A DNA stretch of 64,000 nucleotides from CAVVAH01 sp963746175 (GTDB taxonomy: Bacteria > Actinomycetota > Actinomycetes > JACCUZ01). Numbering within the stretch: position 1 is the stretch's first letter; the number at the start of each line of letters is the position of its first letter. Below the pieces are notes generated by a model that saw nothing but the letters and a program-made list of their open reading frames with translations, searched no databases and had not been told where the DNA came from. The DNA is taken from positions 1,240,001 to 1,304,000 of the forward strand of contig CAVVAH010000001.1 in NCBI GenBank assembly GCA_963746175.1, in the 5' to 3' direction. Positions 46,040 to 56,793 of the stretch are shown one piece after another. The translations under genes and the position numbers were made by a program.

Positions 46040-48604
46040 ATGGACCAGCAGACCCAGGCCCCCGCTGCCCCGACGTCGGTGCCCGACAAGCCGACCGTCG
46101 ACGGCCTCGAGGAGCGCTGGGCGCAGGTATGGCAGGAGCAGGGCACCTACCTCTTCGACCGGACCAAGACCCGCGAGCAGGTCTTCTCCATCGACACGCC
46201 GCCGCCCACCGTGAGCGGCACGCTGCACGTCGGGCACGTGTTCTCGTACACGCACACGGACGTCATCGCGCGGTTCCAGCGGATGCGCGGTCGCGAGGTC
46301 TTCTACCCGATGGGGTGGGACGACAACGGGCTCCCGACCGAGCGCCGGGTGCAGCTGACGTACGGCGTCCGGGTCGACCCCGAGCTGCCCTACGACCCCG
46401 ACTTCGCGCCGCCGGAGAAGCCGGACCCCAAGAAGCAGGTGCCGGTCTCCCGCCGGAACTTCGTCGAGCTGTGCGAACGCTGGTCGGACGAGACCGAGGC
46501 GCTGTACGAGTCGCTCTGGCGCCGCCTCGGCCTGTCGGTCGACTGGACCCAGAAGTACACGACGATCAGCCCGACCGCGATCACGGCCGCCCAGCGCGGC
46601 TTCCTGCGCAACCTGGCACGTGGCGAGGCGTACCAGGCCGAGGCACCGGGCCTGTGGGACGTGACCTACCAGACCGCCGTGGCCCAGGCCGAGCTGGAGG
46701 CCCGGGAGTACCCCGGCCACTTCCACCGGATCGCCTTCCACGGACCCGAGGGCCCGGTCTGGATCGAGACCACCCGGCCCGAGCTCATCGCCGCGGTGGT
46801 CGCCCTGGTCGCCCACCCCGACGACGAGCGCTACCAGCCGACGTTCGGGACGACCGTGCGCTCACCGCTGTTCGACGTCGAGATCCCGGTGCTCGCACAC
46901 CACGCCGCCGAGCCCGACAAGGGCGCGGGCATCGCGATGGTCTGCACGTTCGGCGACCTCACCGACGTGCTGTGGTGGCGCGAGCTCGACCTGCCGGTGC
47001 GCTCCGTGGTCGGCCGCGACGGCCGCCTGCTCCGGGAGACGCCACCGTGGCTGTCCGCGGAGCCGGCCGCCTCGGCGTACGCCGAGCTGGCGGGCAAGAC
47101 GACCTTCTCGGCCCGCGAGGCGGTGGTCGCCCGGCTGCGTGCGTCCGGCGACCTCGACGGCGAGCCGACCCCCACCGTGCGGATGGCCAACTTCTACGAG
47201 AACGGCGACAAGCCGCTCGAGATCGTCACCAGCCGGCAGTGGTACATCCGCAACGGCGGCCGGGACGACGCCCTGCGCGAGACGTTCCTCGCCCGCGGCC
47301 GGGAGCTGCACTGGGTGCCTGCCTTCATGAAGCAGCGGTACGACAACTGGGTGGGCGGCCTCAACGGCGACTGGCTGATCAGCCGCCAGCGGTTCTCCGG
47401 GGTGCCGTTCCCGGTCTGGTACCCGCTGGACGCCGACGGCGAGGTGGTGCACGACCGGCCACTGCTGCCGACCGAGGACCAGCTGCCGGTCGACCCCGCG
47501 TCGCAGGCGCCCGCCGGCTACACCGAGGACCAGCGCGACCGTCCGGGAGGCTTCACCCGCGACCCCGACATCATGGACACCTGGGCCACGTCCTCGCTCT
47601 CGCCACTGATCGTCTGCGGCTGGGAGCGCGACCCGGACCTGTTCGCGCGCACCTTCCCGATGGACATGCGACCGCAGGCGCACGAGATCATCCGGACCTG
47701 GTTGTTCGCGACCGTCGTGCGCAGCCACTACGAGGTCGGCGGCCTGCCGTGGCGTACGGCGGCCATCTCGGGCATCGTCGCCGACCCCAAGCGGCAGAAG
47801 ATGTCGAAGTCCAAGGGCAACTCGGTGGACCCGCTGGCGATCCTGGAGACCTACGGCCCGGACGCCGTGCGGTGGCGGGCGGCCGGCGCCCGGCCGGGCA
47901 CGGACAGCCCGTTCGACGAGGCGCAGATGAAGATCGGCCGCCGCCTCGCCATCAAGATCCTCAACGCCAGCAAGTTCGCCCTGCAGGCGGGGGCGACGGA
48001 CCGGCCCCAGGACATCACCGACCCGCTCGACCGTTCGGCGCTGGCCACCCTTGCCGACGTGGTCCGGGAGGCCACCGCGGCGTTGGACGCCTACGAGTAC
48101 ACCCGGGCGCTCGAGGTGACGGAGACGTTCTTCTGGACGTTCTGCGACGACTACCTCGAGCTCGTCAAGGACCGGGCGTACGGCGGCCGCGGCGACGACC
48201 CCGCGGCGTCGGCCCGCGCGACCCTCGCGGCTGCGCTGTCGGTGCAGCTGCGGCTGTTCGCACCGTTCCTGCCGTTCGTGACCGAGGAGGTCTGGTCGTG
48301 GTGGCAGGAGGGCTCGGTGCACCGTGCCGAGTGGCCGGACGCCGAGCGGGTCGCCCTCCTCGCCACGGACGGTGACCCGGGTGTGCTCGCCGACACGTCG
48401 GTCGTGCTCGGAGCGCTCCGCAAGGCCAAGTCCGAGGCCAAGACCTCGATGCGGACCGAGGTGCGCGCCGCGACGGTCACCGGTCCGGCTGAGGCGCTGG
48501 ACCGCGTGGGGCTGGCCGCCGCCGACCTGCAGGCGACCGGCCGGGTCGGCGAGCTCGCGTTCGCACCCTCCGACGACGCCCTGGGGGCCGCCGTCACCCT
48601 CTGA
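46040..48604 (+). CDS. valS: Valyl-tRNA synthetase, archaeal-like (type 2)
   Basis: 854 residues of class I synthetase. Motifs: TVSGTLHVGHVFSYTHTDVI (HIGH position) near residues 57-76 and RQKMSKSKGNSV near residue 578. The signature YPMGWDDNGLPTERRVQ and DIMDTWATSSLSPLIVCGWE differ from the usual bacterial DTWFSSALWPFS type, and the C-terminal coiled-coil arm of bacterial ValS is missing. These are features of the archaeal-like type 2 form. Start ATG 46040 with a -10 7 nt upstream. It is divergent from folC, unlike the typical valS-folC order, consistent with replacement of an older gene. A small membrane protein follows. Confidence 0.94.
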   Translation: MDQQTQAPAAPTSVPDKPTVDGLEERWAQVWQEQGTYLFDRTKTREQVFSIDTPPPTVSGTLHVGHVFSYTHTDVIARFQRMRGREVFYPMGWDDNGLPTERRVQLTYGVRVDPELPYDPDFAPPEKPDPKKQVPVSRRNFVELCERWSDETEALYESLWRRLGLSVDWTQKYTTISPTAITAAQRGFLRNLARGEAYQAEAPGLWDVTYQTAVAQAELEAREYPGHFHRIAFHGPEGPVWIETTRPELIAAVVALVAHPDDERYQPTFGTTVRSPLFDVEIPVLAHHAAEPDKGAGIAMVCTFGDLTDVLWWRELDLPVRSVVGRDGRLLRETPPWLSAEPAASAYAELAGKTTFSAREAVVARLRASGDLDGEPTPTVRMANFYENGDKPLEIVTSRQWYIRNGGRDDALRETFLARGRELHWVPAFMKQRYDNWVGGLNGDWLISRQRFSGVPFPVWYPLDADGEVVHDRPLLPTEDQLPVDPASQAPAGYTEDQRDRPGGFTRDPDIMDTWATSSLSPLIVCGWERDPDLFARTFPMDMRPQAHEIIRTWLFATVVRSHYEVGGLPWRTAAISGIVADPKRQKMSKSKGNSVDPLAILETYGPDAVRWRAAGARPGTDSPFDEAQMKIGRRLAIKILNASKFALQAGATDRPQDITDPLDRSALATLADVVREATAALDAYEYTRALEVTETFFWTFCDDYLELVKDRAYGGRGDDPAASARATLAAALSVQLRLFAPFLPFVTEEVWSWWQEGSVHRAEWPDAERVALLATDGDPGVLADTSVVLGALRKAKSEAKTSMRTEVRAATVTGPAEALDRVGLAAADLQATGRVGELAFAPSDDALGAAVTL

Positions 48605-48671
48605 GCAACCCTGTGGACAGCAGGCTCCGAGCACCGGTCCCGGTGCACACTGGTCGCGAGGAGGTGCCGAA

Positions 48672-48962
48672 GTGGCCTACAGCTGGACCGTCTACGCGAC
48701 GATGACCGGCCTGCTCGTCGCTGTCGTCGGCCTGCTCGGCACCGCCTTGTTCCAGCTGCTCGGCCGCGTCGACCGGCTCTCCGACCGGCTGGACACTCGC
48801 TTCGAGCGGATCGACCAGCGCTTCGAGCGGATCGACCAGCGCTTCGAGCGGATCGACCAGCGCTTCGAGACGATGGAGATCCGCCGGCGCGAGGACAAGG
48901 TCGAGGTCCTTGAGCGGCTGGACGTCCTCGCCCAACGGATCACCCGGCTCGAGTCGTCCTGA
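48672..48962 (+). CDS. Small membrane protein with heptad-repeat coiled coil
   Basis: 96 residues: one N-terminal helix (YATMTGLLVAVVGLLGTALF) followed by a coiled coil made from near-perfect repeats of RFERIDQ (three exact copies and a partial one), then an acidic/basic end. The GTG at 48672 is preceded by GAGGAGGTG. I do not recognise a family; such proteins are often scaffold or membrane-tethered coiled coils. It is 67 bp after valS and convergent with clpX. The internal 21-bp repeats could vary in number between strains. Confidence 0.7.
   Translation: MAYSWTVYATMTGLLVAVVGLLGTALFQLLGRVDRLSDRLDTRFERIDQRFERIDQRFERIDQRFETMEIRRREDKVEVLERLDVLAQRITRLESS
48798..48869 (+). repeat. 21-bp tandem repeat (3.4 copies) inside a coding region
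   Basis: The unit CGCTTCGAGCGGATCGACCAG is repeated exactly at 48798, 48819 and 48840, with a partial copy to 48869. Each unit encodes one heptad, RFERIDQ, so copy changes keep the frame. Confidence 0.9.
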
Positions 48963-48988
48963 CCTGACTGCCGACAGTTGCGAGAGCG

Positions 48989-50269
<1,281 letters not shown>

Positions 50270-50386
50270 GCGGTAGTTCCCCTCTGCCAGCCCGGTCGGA
50301 CGACCGGGTCGTGTGTGCCACGACGGTACCCTGGCGGGCCCGTCTGCGCCTCCATTCCGCGCCGGGTCGGCGCGGACGGGCGAGTC

Positions 50387-50419
50387 GCCCGGCGGCCGCC
50401 CCGGGGGCCGCCGCCGGGC
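50387..50419 (-). terminator. Hairpin after clpP2
   Basis: GCCCGGCGGC (50387-50396) and GCCGCCGGGC (50410-50419) form a perfect 10-bp stem just past the clpP2 stop. It may only partly separate clpP from clpX. Confidence 0.6.
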
Positions 50420-50425
50420 GGCGTG

Positions 50426-51103
50426 TCAGACGCCTCGGGTGGTGAGCACGCGGTCGACCAGGCCGTACTCGACGGCCTCCTCCGCGGTGAGGATCTTGTC
50501 GCGCTCGATGTCGACCTCGACCTGCTCCAGGGTGCGGTTGGAGTGCTTGGCGATCATCTCCTCGAGCAGCTTGCGCATGCGGAGCACCTCGCGGGCCTGG
50601 ATCTCGACGTCGGAGGCCTGGCCGCCGCCCTCCGTGGAGGGCTGGTGGATGAGGATCCGGGAGTTCGCCAGCGCGAACCGCTTGCCGGGGGTGCCGGCCG
50701 CCAGGATGATCGCCGCCGCCGACGCCGCCTGCCCCAGGCAGGTGGTCTGGATCTCGGGCCGGACGAACTGCATCGTGTCGTAGATCGCGGTCAGCGCGGT
50801 GAACGAGCCACCGGGCGAGTTGATGTAGATCGAGATGTCGCGGTCGGGGTCGAGGGACTCCAGCGTGAGCAGCTGGGCCATCACGTCGTTGGCCGACACG
50901 TCGTCGATCTGGGTGCCGAGGAAGATGATGCGCTCCTCGAACAGCTTGTTGTAGGGATCCTGCCGCTTGAAGCCGTAGGAGGTGCGCTCCTCCATGACGG
51001 GGAGCACGTAGCGGGAGCTGGGCTGGTAGAGGTCGCTCATCTGGGCCTTCATGGGGGCGTGGTCTCCTCGCGGGCCGCCGGCGGGTGGGTAGTGGCTGCT
51101 CAT
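50426..51103 (-). CDS. clpP2: ATP-dependent Clp protease proteolytic subunit ClpP2
   Basis: 225 residues. The serine-protease triad region is clear: the Ser in CLGQAASAAAIILAAG, the His in ILIHQPSTEGG and the Asp in the C-terminal third. IYINSPGGSFTALTAIYDTM is the strand holding the oxyanion region. In actinobacteria ClpP1 and ClpP2 form mixed tetradecamers. ATG 51103 overlaps the clpP1 stop by 4 bp; MKAQMSDL at 51052 is an alternative start nearer the mature N-terminus. Confidence 0.95.
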   Translation of the reverse strand: MSSHYPPAGGPRGDHAPMKAQMSDLYQPSSRYVLPVMEERTSYGFKRQDPYNKLFEERIIFLGTQIDDVSANDVMAQLLTLESLDPDRDISIYINSPGGSFTALTAIYDTMQFVRPEIQTTCLGQAASAAAIILAAGTPGKRFALANSRILIHQPSTEGGGQASDVEIQAREVLRMRKLLEEMIAKHSNRTLEQVEVDIERDKILTAEEAVEYGLVDRVLTTRGV

Positions 51104-51747
51104 GCCGTGCCGCCCTGGCCGGCGACCTGCCCGGCGCTCGCGACGACCTGGTCGACCAGGCCGTACTCCTTGGCCTCGTCGGCGGTGAACCAGCGGTCGC
51201 GGTCGGAGTCGCGCTCGATCTGCTCGACGGTCTGGCCGGTGTGGCCGGCGATGAGCTCGGCCATCTTCTTCTTGGTGTAGAGCATCTGCTCGGCCTGGAT
51301 GCGGATGTCGGACGCCGTGCCGCCCAGCCCGCCGGACGGCTGGTGCATCATGATCCGCGAGTGCGGCAGCGCGTAGCGCTTGCCCGGGGTGCCGGCACAG
51401 AGCAGGAACTGCCCCATCGACGCGGCCAGGCCCATCGAGACGGTGGCGACGTCGTTGGTGACCCACTGCATCGTGTCGTAGACCGCCATGCCCGCGGACA
51501 CCGAGCCGCCGGGCGAGTTGATGTAGAGCCAGATGTCCTTGTCGGGGTCGTCAGCCGCGAGCAGCAGCAGCTGGGCGCAGATCGCGTTGGCGTTGGCGTC
51601 CTCGACGACGGAGCCGAGGAAGATGATGCGCTCGCGGAGCAGGCGGTTGTAGACCTGGTCGTCGAGGCCCATCCCCTGCGGCTGCGGGGAGCGCCCCTGC
51701 GGGGTCTCGAGGGCGGGCGTGATCAGCCCCTGCATCTGCTCGGTCAC
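51100..51747 (-). CDS. clpP1: ATP-dependent Clp protease proteolytic subunit ClpP1
   Basis: 215 residues from GTG 51747. Active-site Ser in GLAASMGQFLLCAG, His in IMMHQPSGGLGG, and LYINSPGGSVSAGMAVYDTM. It pairs with ClpP2, to which it is translationally coupled. An open frame continues upstream to 51792 but lacks conservation, and AGGTGAG precedes this GTG. tig lies upstream with its own terminator. Confidence 0.95.
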   Translation of the reverse strand: MTEQMQGLITPALETPQGRSPQPQGMGLDDQVYNRLLRERIIFLGSVVEDANANAICAQLLLLAADDPDKDIWLYINSPGGSVSAGMAVYDTMQWVTNDVATVSMGLAASMGQFLLCAGTPGKRYALPHSRIMMHQPSGGLGGTASDIRIQAEQMLYTKKKMAELIAGHTGQTVEQIERDSDRDRWFTADEAKEYGLVDQVVASAGQVAGQGGTA

Positions 51748-51885
51748 GTCGGGCTCACCTGTCTCGTCTGATCGGTCTCGACCGGTGCACACCGGTCACT
51801 GGTGCCGACACTAACGCGGGGTCTGGACACGGAAGTCCCCGCCCGGCGGGTGTTCGCTGACGGCGCACGGCCCTCACCCGGACAG

Positions 51886-51928
51886 CCGAGGGGCCCCGGC
51901 CGGCAGGGTGCGCGGCGGGGCCCCTCGG
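51886..51928 (-). terminator. tig terminator hairpin
   Basis: CCGAGGGGCCCCG (51886-51898) and CGGGGCCCCTCGG (51916-51928) form a perfect 13-bp stem, 15 bp after the tig stop. It separates tig from clpP1P2. Confidence 0.75.
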
Positions 51929-51943
51929 ACGGTGTCTGGCAGC

Positions 51944-53339
51944 TCAGTCGTGGTCGTGACCGGTGTGGTCCTCGACGTCGACCTCACCGGGGACCTCGCC
52001 GGCGACGTCGCCCTCGGGGGCGTCCTCGCGCAGCGTGTCCAGGTCGATCTCGCGACCGGACGCGTCCGTGATCTTGGCCTTCTCCAGCACGAGTGCCAGC
52101 GCCTTGCCGCGGACGACCTCGCTCACGAGCATCGGGACCTGGCCGCCCTGGACGACCTGCTGGACGAACTGGTCCGGGCTCATGCCGTAGCGCGCCGCCG
52201 TACGGACGAGGTGCTCGGTGAGCTCCTGCTCGTTGACCGACAGCTGCTCCTTCTCGACGATCTTCTCGAGGACGAACTGGGCGGTCATCGCGTCCCGGGT
52301 GCTCTTGAGGAGCTCGGCGTCGAACTCCTCCTCGGTCTGCCCCTCGGCGGCGAGGAAGTCGGCCCTGCTCATGCCGGCGGACTCGAGCTGGTGGGCCAGC
52401 GAGTGGTTGCGCGCGTCGATCTCGGCCTTGACGACGCCCTCGGGCAGCGGCAGGTCGACGGAGTCCAGCAGCTTCTCCAGGACCCGGTCGCGCGCCTGGA
52501 CGCCCTGCTGCACCGTCTTCATGTTCTCGACCCGGCTGCGGACGTCGCTGCGCAGCTCGTCGAGGGTGTCGAACTCGCTCGCGGTCTGGGCGAAGTCGTC
52601 GTCGAGCTCGGGGAGCTCGCGCTCCTTGACCGACTTCACCTCGACGGTGACGACGGCCTCCTCGCCGGCGTGGTCGCCGCCGACGAGAGTCGTCGTGAAG
52701 TCGCGGGTCTCGCCGGCGCTCAGCCCGACGACCGCCTCGTCGAGCCCCTCGAGCAGCGCGCCGCCGCCGACCTGGTAGCTCAGGCCCTTGGCGGTGAGGT
52801 CCGGCACGGCCTCGCCGCCGACCGTCGCGGACAGGTCGATCGAGAGGAAGTCGCCGTCGGCGACCGCACGGTCGACGCCCGTGAGGGTGCCGAACCGGGC
52901 CCGCAGCCCGTCGACCTGCTCGTCGATCTCGGCGTCGGTCACCTCGGCGTCGTCGACGGTGACCTCGAGTGCCCTCGTACTCCGGCAGGTCGAACTCCGG
53001 GCGGACGTCGACCTCGGCGGTGAAGGTGAGGTGCTGGCCGTCCTCGAGCTCGGTGACGTCGACGTCGGGCTGCCCGATCACCTTGACGTCGTTGGCCTCG
53101 ACGGCGTCGCCGTAGAACTTGGGCAGCGCGTCGTTGACGGCCTCCTCCAGCACCATGCCGCGGCCGAAGCGCTGGTCGATGACGCGCGGCGGCACCTTGC
53201 CCTTGCGGAAGCCGGGGATGGTGACCTGCGAGCCGATCTTGCGGTAGGCCGCGTCCAGGCTCGGCTTGAGCTCCTCGAACGGCACCTCCACGGTCAGCTT
53301 GACCCGCGTCGGGTTCAGGGTCTCGAGATCGCTCTTCAC
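51944..53339 (-). CDS. tig: Trigger factor (one frameshift)
   Basis: Ribosome-bound chaperone and prolyl isomerase. The ribosome-binding tail has the GFRKGKVPPRVIDQRFG signature near residues 43-59, the PPIase domain lies around LSYQVGGGALLEGLDEAVVG, and the C-terminal chaperone arms follow. The end is acidic and His-rich (DHTGHDHD). Near 52974 one extra base splits the frame inside LPEYEALEVTVDDAE; removing it gives 464 residues, the family length. Start GTG 53339. Nearly full conservation on both sides suggests a sequence error. Confidence 0.93.
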
Positions 53340-53428
53340 GGTCGGGAAGCTCCTCAGGGCATGCGGGGACGTTCGGCGGTCGGCTCGGTGCGGGCTCGCG
53401 CGGCGGGCGCCTGCGTGGGCGGTGATGG

Positions 53429-53501
53429 TCGGGGCGGGGAGACTCGAACTCCCGATCTCCTGCCCCCAAAGCAGGCGCGCTAGCCACTACGCTACGCCCC
53501 G
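53429..53501 (-). tRNA. tRNA-Pro (TGG)
   Basis: A 73-nt cloverleaf on the minus strand: acceptor CGGGGCG/CGCCCCG, anticodon stem CCTGC/GCAGG with loop TTTGGGG (anticodon TGG), T loop AGTTCGAGTCT. Discriminator A; CCA not encoded. Confidence 0.95.
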
Positions 53502-53563
53502 CAGCGCTCCTGGCATCCTAGAGCCAGGCCGCCGTGCACGCGAACGCACGCGCACGGCCGCAC

Positions 53564-53637
53564 GCGGGTGTAGCTCAATGGCAGAGCTCCAGCCTTCCAA
53601 GCTGGTCATGCGGGTTCGATTCCCGTCACCCGCTCCA
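53564..53637 (+). tRNA. tRNA-Gly (TCC)
   Basis: Cloverleaf with acceptor GCGGGTG/CACCCGC, anticodon stem CCAGC/GCTGG with loop CTTCCAA (anticodon TCC), T loop GGTTCGATTCC. The 3' CCA is encoded (53635-53637). Divergent from tRNA-Pro, 62 bp apart. Confidence 0.96.
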
Positions 53638-53788
53638 CTCGTGCCCCACCCGTTCGCCTCCCCAAGGCTTCGGGTCGGATGGCAGCTGTCCCGCTGTCGT
53701 GCGCCCCGTCAGAGCGGCTTCGGACAGGACGGAGCACGTGCCGGAATCCCGCCGTTTCCCGGTTCCGCGGATGACGGGGAGACGGACG

Positions 53789-54897
53789 TCACTCGCGCCA
53801 GATGAGGACGACGGCGCGGTCGTCGTTGACGGCGGCCGCGACCCGGTCGATCAGGCGCTTGGCGCCGTGCCGGAAGCCCTTGGTGACCAGGCGCTCGGCT
53901 TCGCCGAGGAGCTTGTCGATGCCCACCTCGATGTCCTGACCGGGCTTCTCGATCAGGCCGTCGGTGAAGAGCAGCAGGGCGTCGCCACGGTCCAGCCGGC
54001 CGCGCTCGGAGACGAACTTCGCGTCCGGGAAGACGCCGAGGAGAGGGCCCTCGCTGGCCTCGCTCATCCGCCAGCGGCCCGAGCCGGCGGAGAACTGCAC
54101 GGCCGGCGGGTGGCCGGCCACCGAGACGACGTACTCCCCGGAGTCGAGGTCGATCATGACGTGCGCGACCGTGGCGAACCCCTCCTCCCACTGCTGGCGC
54201 AGCAGGTAGCGGTTCGTCGCCGGCAGGAACTCCTCGTGCGTGACCGACCCGAGGAGACCGCCGAACGCACCGGACAGCAGCAGGGCGCGGGTGCCGGCGT
54301 CGACACCCTTGCCGGAGACGTCGACCAGCGCGACCTCGAGCTGGCTGCCGTCGTCGGAGCGTGTCGCCACCAGGAAGTCGCCGGAGAACGACGCGCCTCC
54401 GGCGGAGCGGAGCACGACCTCGGCGGACCAGCCGCTCGGGCAGGCCGGGCATCTCCCCCTGCGCCACCAGCCGGTCGCGCAGGTCCACGAGCATCGAGTC
54501 GCCGCGCGTGCCCTGCACACCGAGGCGGCCACGCGATCGCGCCAGCGAGTGCACGATCGCGCCCGTCGCCCCCACGACGAGGACCGCGCCGGGGCTCACC
54601 CGTGGCGCCGTCGCCTGGAGGATCTCGGCCAGCACGATCAGGCCGACGACGAGGTCGAGGAGCAGCAGGCTGCGCACCGTCAGCATGAAGCCGCCGACGA
54701 GCAGCACCAGGGCCAGGCTCGACAGCGGGAACCACGAGCGGTCGACGACGAACAGAGCACCGAGCCCGGCGGCGCACAGGGCGAGCGCGCCCAGCGCGAA
54801 GGCGTCCGAGTGCAGCACGTGCCGGCGGAGCCAGGTGGAGAGACGCCACCACCTCGGCGCCTGAGCCGCGCCGGCGGCGTGACCGCGTGCCCACCAT
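53789..54897 (-). CDS. Membrane PP2C/SpoIIE-family serine phosphatase (two likely frameshifts)
   Basis: About 368 residues after repair: several N-terminal membrane helices (FALGALALCAAGLGALFVV; LLLLDLVVGLIVLAEIL), then a SpoIIE phosphatase domain with SGDFLVATRSDDGSQLEVAL, DVSGKGVDAGTRALLLSGA and LLLFTDGLIE, whose Asp residues bind two metal ions. It probably controls an anti-anti-sigma factor or a similar partner; none is adjacent. One +1 break lies near 54438 (GLPSGWSAEVV). A second near 54850 would link ATG 54897 (MVGTRSRRRR) to the helices; otherwise the start is GTG 54818. The repaired length is a multiple of three. Confidence 0.85.
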
Positions 54898-55022
54898 GCC
54901 GACGACAGTAGCGAGCGTCCCGGAGCGCGACGCCCGTTCCGTCCGGAGAGTCACGGAGCCGCACGGTCCGACCGGGACGATTGATGTGGCTGGGGACGAA
55001 CCGGTTCTGGTACTCCTGGGGC

Positions 55023-56273
55023 ATGAGCGAGCAACGCACCGCCGCCGGCGGCCGCTGGCCGGTCCGTGTCCTCGGCGCCGACGCCTGGGCGGCCTTCACC
55101 GACGTCGACTCGCACGCGTTCGGGACGACGTTCCCGGCCGAGATCGGCGAGTCGGAGCGGCCGTACTTCGGCCTCGGCAGGGACATCGGCGCGTACGACG
55201 GGGACGTGCTCGTGGGCATCGCGAACGCGTACGAGCTCGACCTGACCGTGCCGGGCCGCACGGTGCCGACGGCGGGAGTCAGCTGGGTCGGGGTGCTCCC
55301 CACCTACCGGCGTCGCGGCGTGCTCAGCTCACTGATGTCCAGCCAGCTGACCTGGCTGCACGAGCAGGGCAGGGAGCCGGTGGCCGCCCTCTGGGCGTCC
55401 GAGCCGCAGATCTACGGCCGCTACGGCTACGGGCTCGCGTCCCGCCACTGGTCGGCAACCGTGCCCCGCGGCGCGACCGCGCTGCTGCCGGACGCGCCGG
55501 CCGACGACCGGCTGCGCCTGCGGCTGGTGCCCGCCGGCGACTGGGCCCTGACCGCACCGGTCTACGACGCCGTGGCGCCCACCCGGCCCGGCATGTTCGC
55601 GCGCGACGAGCGGTGGTGGACGCGCGCCGTACGCGACGAGGAGTCGATGCGGCAGGGCAGGTCGGCGCTGCGCTGCGTCGTCGCCGAGGACGACGGCGGG
55701 GTCCGCGGCTACTCCCGGTACGCCACCAAGTCGTCGTTCGGCGCCGACTTCGGTCAGGGCGTCGTCGCTGTGCGCGAGGTCCTGGCCACGGACCCGGCCG
55801 CGCTGGCCACGCTGTACCGCTTCCTGTTCGACCTCGACCTGATGGGCAGCACCGAGCTGTGGAACCTGCCGGTCGACGACCCGCTGGTGCACTGGCTCAC
55901 GAACCCACGCCGGGCCAAGCCCGAGACGGGCGACGCCCTCTACGTCCGGCTCGTCGACGTCGACCGGGCGCTGGCCGCCCGCACCTACGCCGCGGACGTC
56001 GACGTCGTCCTCGACGTCACCGACACGCGTTGTCCCTGGAACGCCGGTCGCTGGCGGCTGACGGGCGGCACCGACGGGGCGACGTGCAGCCGCACCGACG
56101 ACGCGGCCGAGCTGGCACTCGACGTGCGCGAGCTGGGTGCGGCGTACCTCGGCAGCACGTCGCTGGTCGAGCTGGCCGCCGCGGGGCGGGCGCAGGGCTC
56201 GGCGGAGGCGGTCCGCGCAGCGGCCACGGCGTTCGCGCACTCCCCCGCTGCCTGGTGCCCGGTGGTGTTCTGA
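55023..56273 (+). CDS. GNAT family N-acetyltransferase, Eis-like
   Basis: 416 residues with the Eis layout: a GNAT domain carrying the acetyl-CoA loop VLPTYRRRGVLSSLMSSQLT near residues 92-111, a second GNAT-like domain, and a sterol-carrier-like C-terminal domain ending in Phe (WCPVVF). The C-terminal carboxylate and the Tyr in GRYGYGLAS are catalytic in Eis. Eis proteins acetylate amines at several positions; the natural substrate here is unknown. ATG 55023. It is convergent with rpiB. Confidence 0.9.
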   Translation: MSEQRTAAGGRWPVRVLGADAWAAFTDVDSHAFGTTFPAEIGESERPYFGLGRDIGAYDGDVLVGIANAYELDLTVPGRTVPTAGVSWVGVLPTYRRRGVLSSLMSSQLTWLHEQGREPVAALWASEPQIYGRYGYGLASRHWSATVPRGATALLPDAPADDRLRLRLVPAGDWALTAPVYDAVAPTRPGMFARDERWWTRAVRDEESMRQGRSALRCVVAEDDGGVRGYSRYATKSSFGADFGQGVVAVREVLATDPAALATLYRFLFDLDLMGSTELWNLPVDDPLVHWLTNPRRAKPETGDALYVRLVDVDRALAARTYAADVDVVLDVTDTRCPWNAGRWRLTGGTDGATCSRTDDAAELALDVRELGAAYLGSTSLVELAAAGRAQGSAEAVRAAATAFAHSPAAWCPVVF

Positions 56274-56281
56274 GCCGCCGG

Positions 56282-56767
56282 CTACGCCAGCGCGGGCGGT
56301 CCCGGCAGCTCGGGCAGGTCGCCGGACTCCTCGAAGGCCGCGATCATCTCGATCCGGCGGGCGTGCCGCGCGTCGCCGCTGAACGGTGTCGTGACGAACC
56401 GCTCGACCAGCCGGGTCGCCTCGTCCAGCGAGTGCATCCGGGCGCCGACGGCCACGACGTTGGCGTCGTTGTGCTCGCGGCCCAGCGACGCCGTGTCGTC
56501 GTTCCACGCGAGCGCGGCCCGCACGCCGGGGACCTTGTTGGCGGCGATCGCCTCGCCGTTGCCGGACCCGCCGATCACGACGCCGAGGCTGCCGGTGTCG
56601 TTGACCACCGCGGCGGCGGCCCGCAGGACGAATGGCGGGTAGTCGTCGACGGGGTCGTACTCCACCGGCCCGTGGTCGACCACCTCGTAGCCGAGGCGGT
56701 GCAGCGCCTCGGTCAGCTGGGCCTTGAGCTCGAAGCCGGCGTGGTCGGAGCCGAGGTGCACGCGCAT
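56282..56767 (-). CDS. rpiB: Ribose-5-phosphate isomerase B
   Basis: 161 residues. MRVHLGSDHAGFELKAQL and IGGSGNGEAIAANKVPGVRA are RpiB/LacAB signatures; the anion-hole GSGNGE and the acidic base are intact. It interconverts ribose-5-phosphate and ribulose-5-phosphate. A Glu-rich tail ends the protein. Its ATG is only 26 bp from the divergent DUF429 start, so the two promoters must overlap. Confidence 0.95.
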   Translation of the reverse strand: MRVHLGSDHAGFELKAQLTEALHRLGYEVVDHGPVEYDPVDDYPPFVLRAAAAVVNDTGSLGVVIGGSGNGEAIAANKVPGVRAALAWNDDTASLGREHNDANVVAVGARMHSLDEATRLVERFVTTPFSGDARHARRIEMIAAFEESGDLPELPGPPALA

Positions 56768-56793
56768 GCTGCGCAGTCTGGCAGGAGCCGGCC

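Noticed and set aside
44087..48604. A 1505-codon plus-strand open frame across folC, DUF4233 and valS
   Set aside because: Only the part from 46040 (valS) is conserved; the rest is an antisense shadow of folC and ndk caused by high GC.
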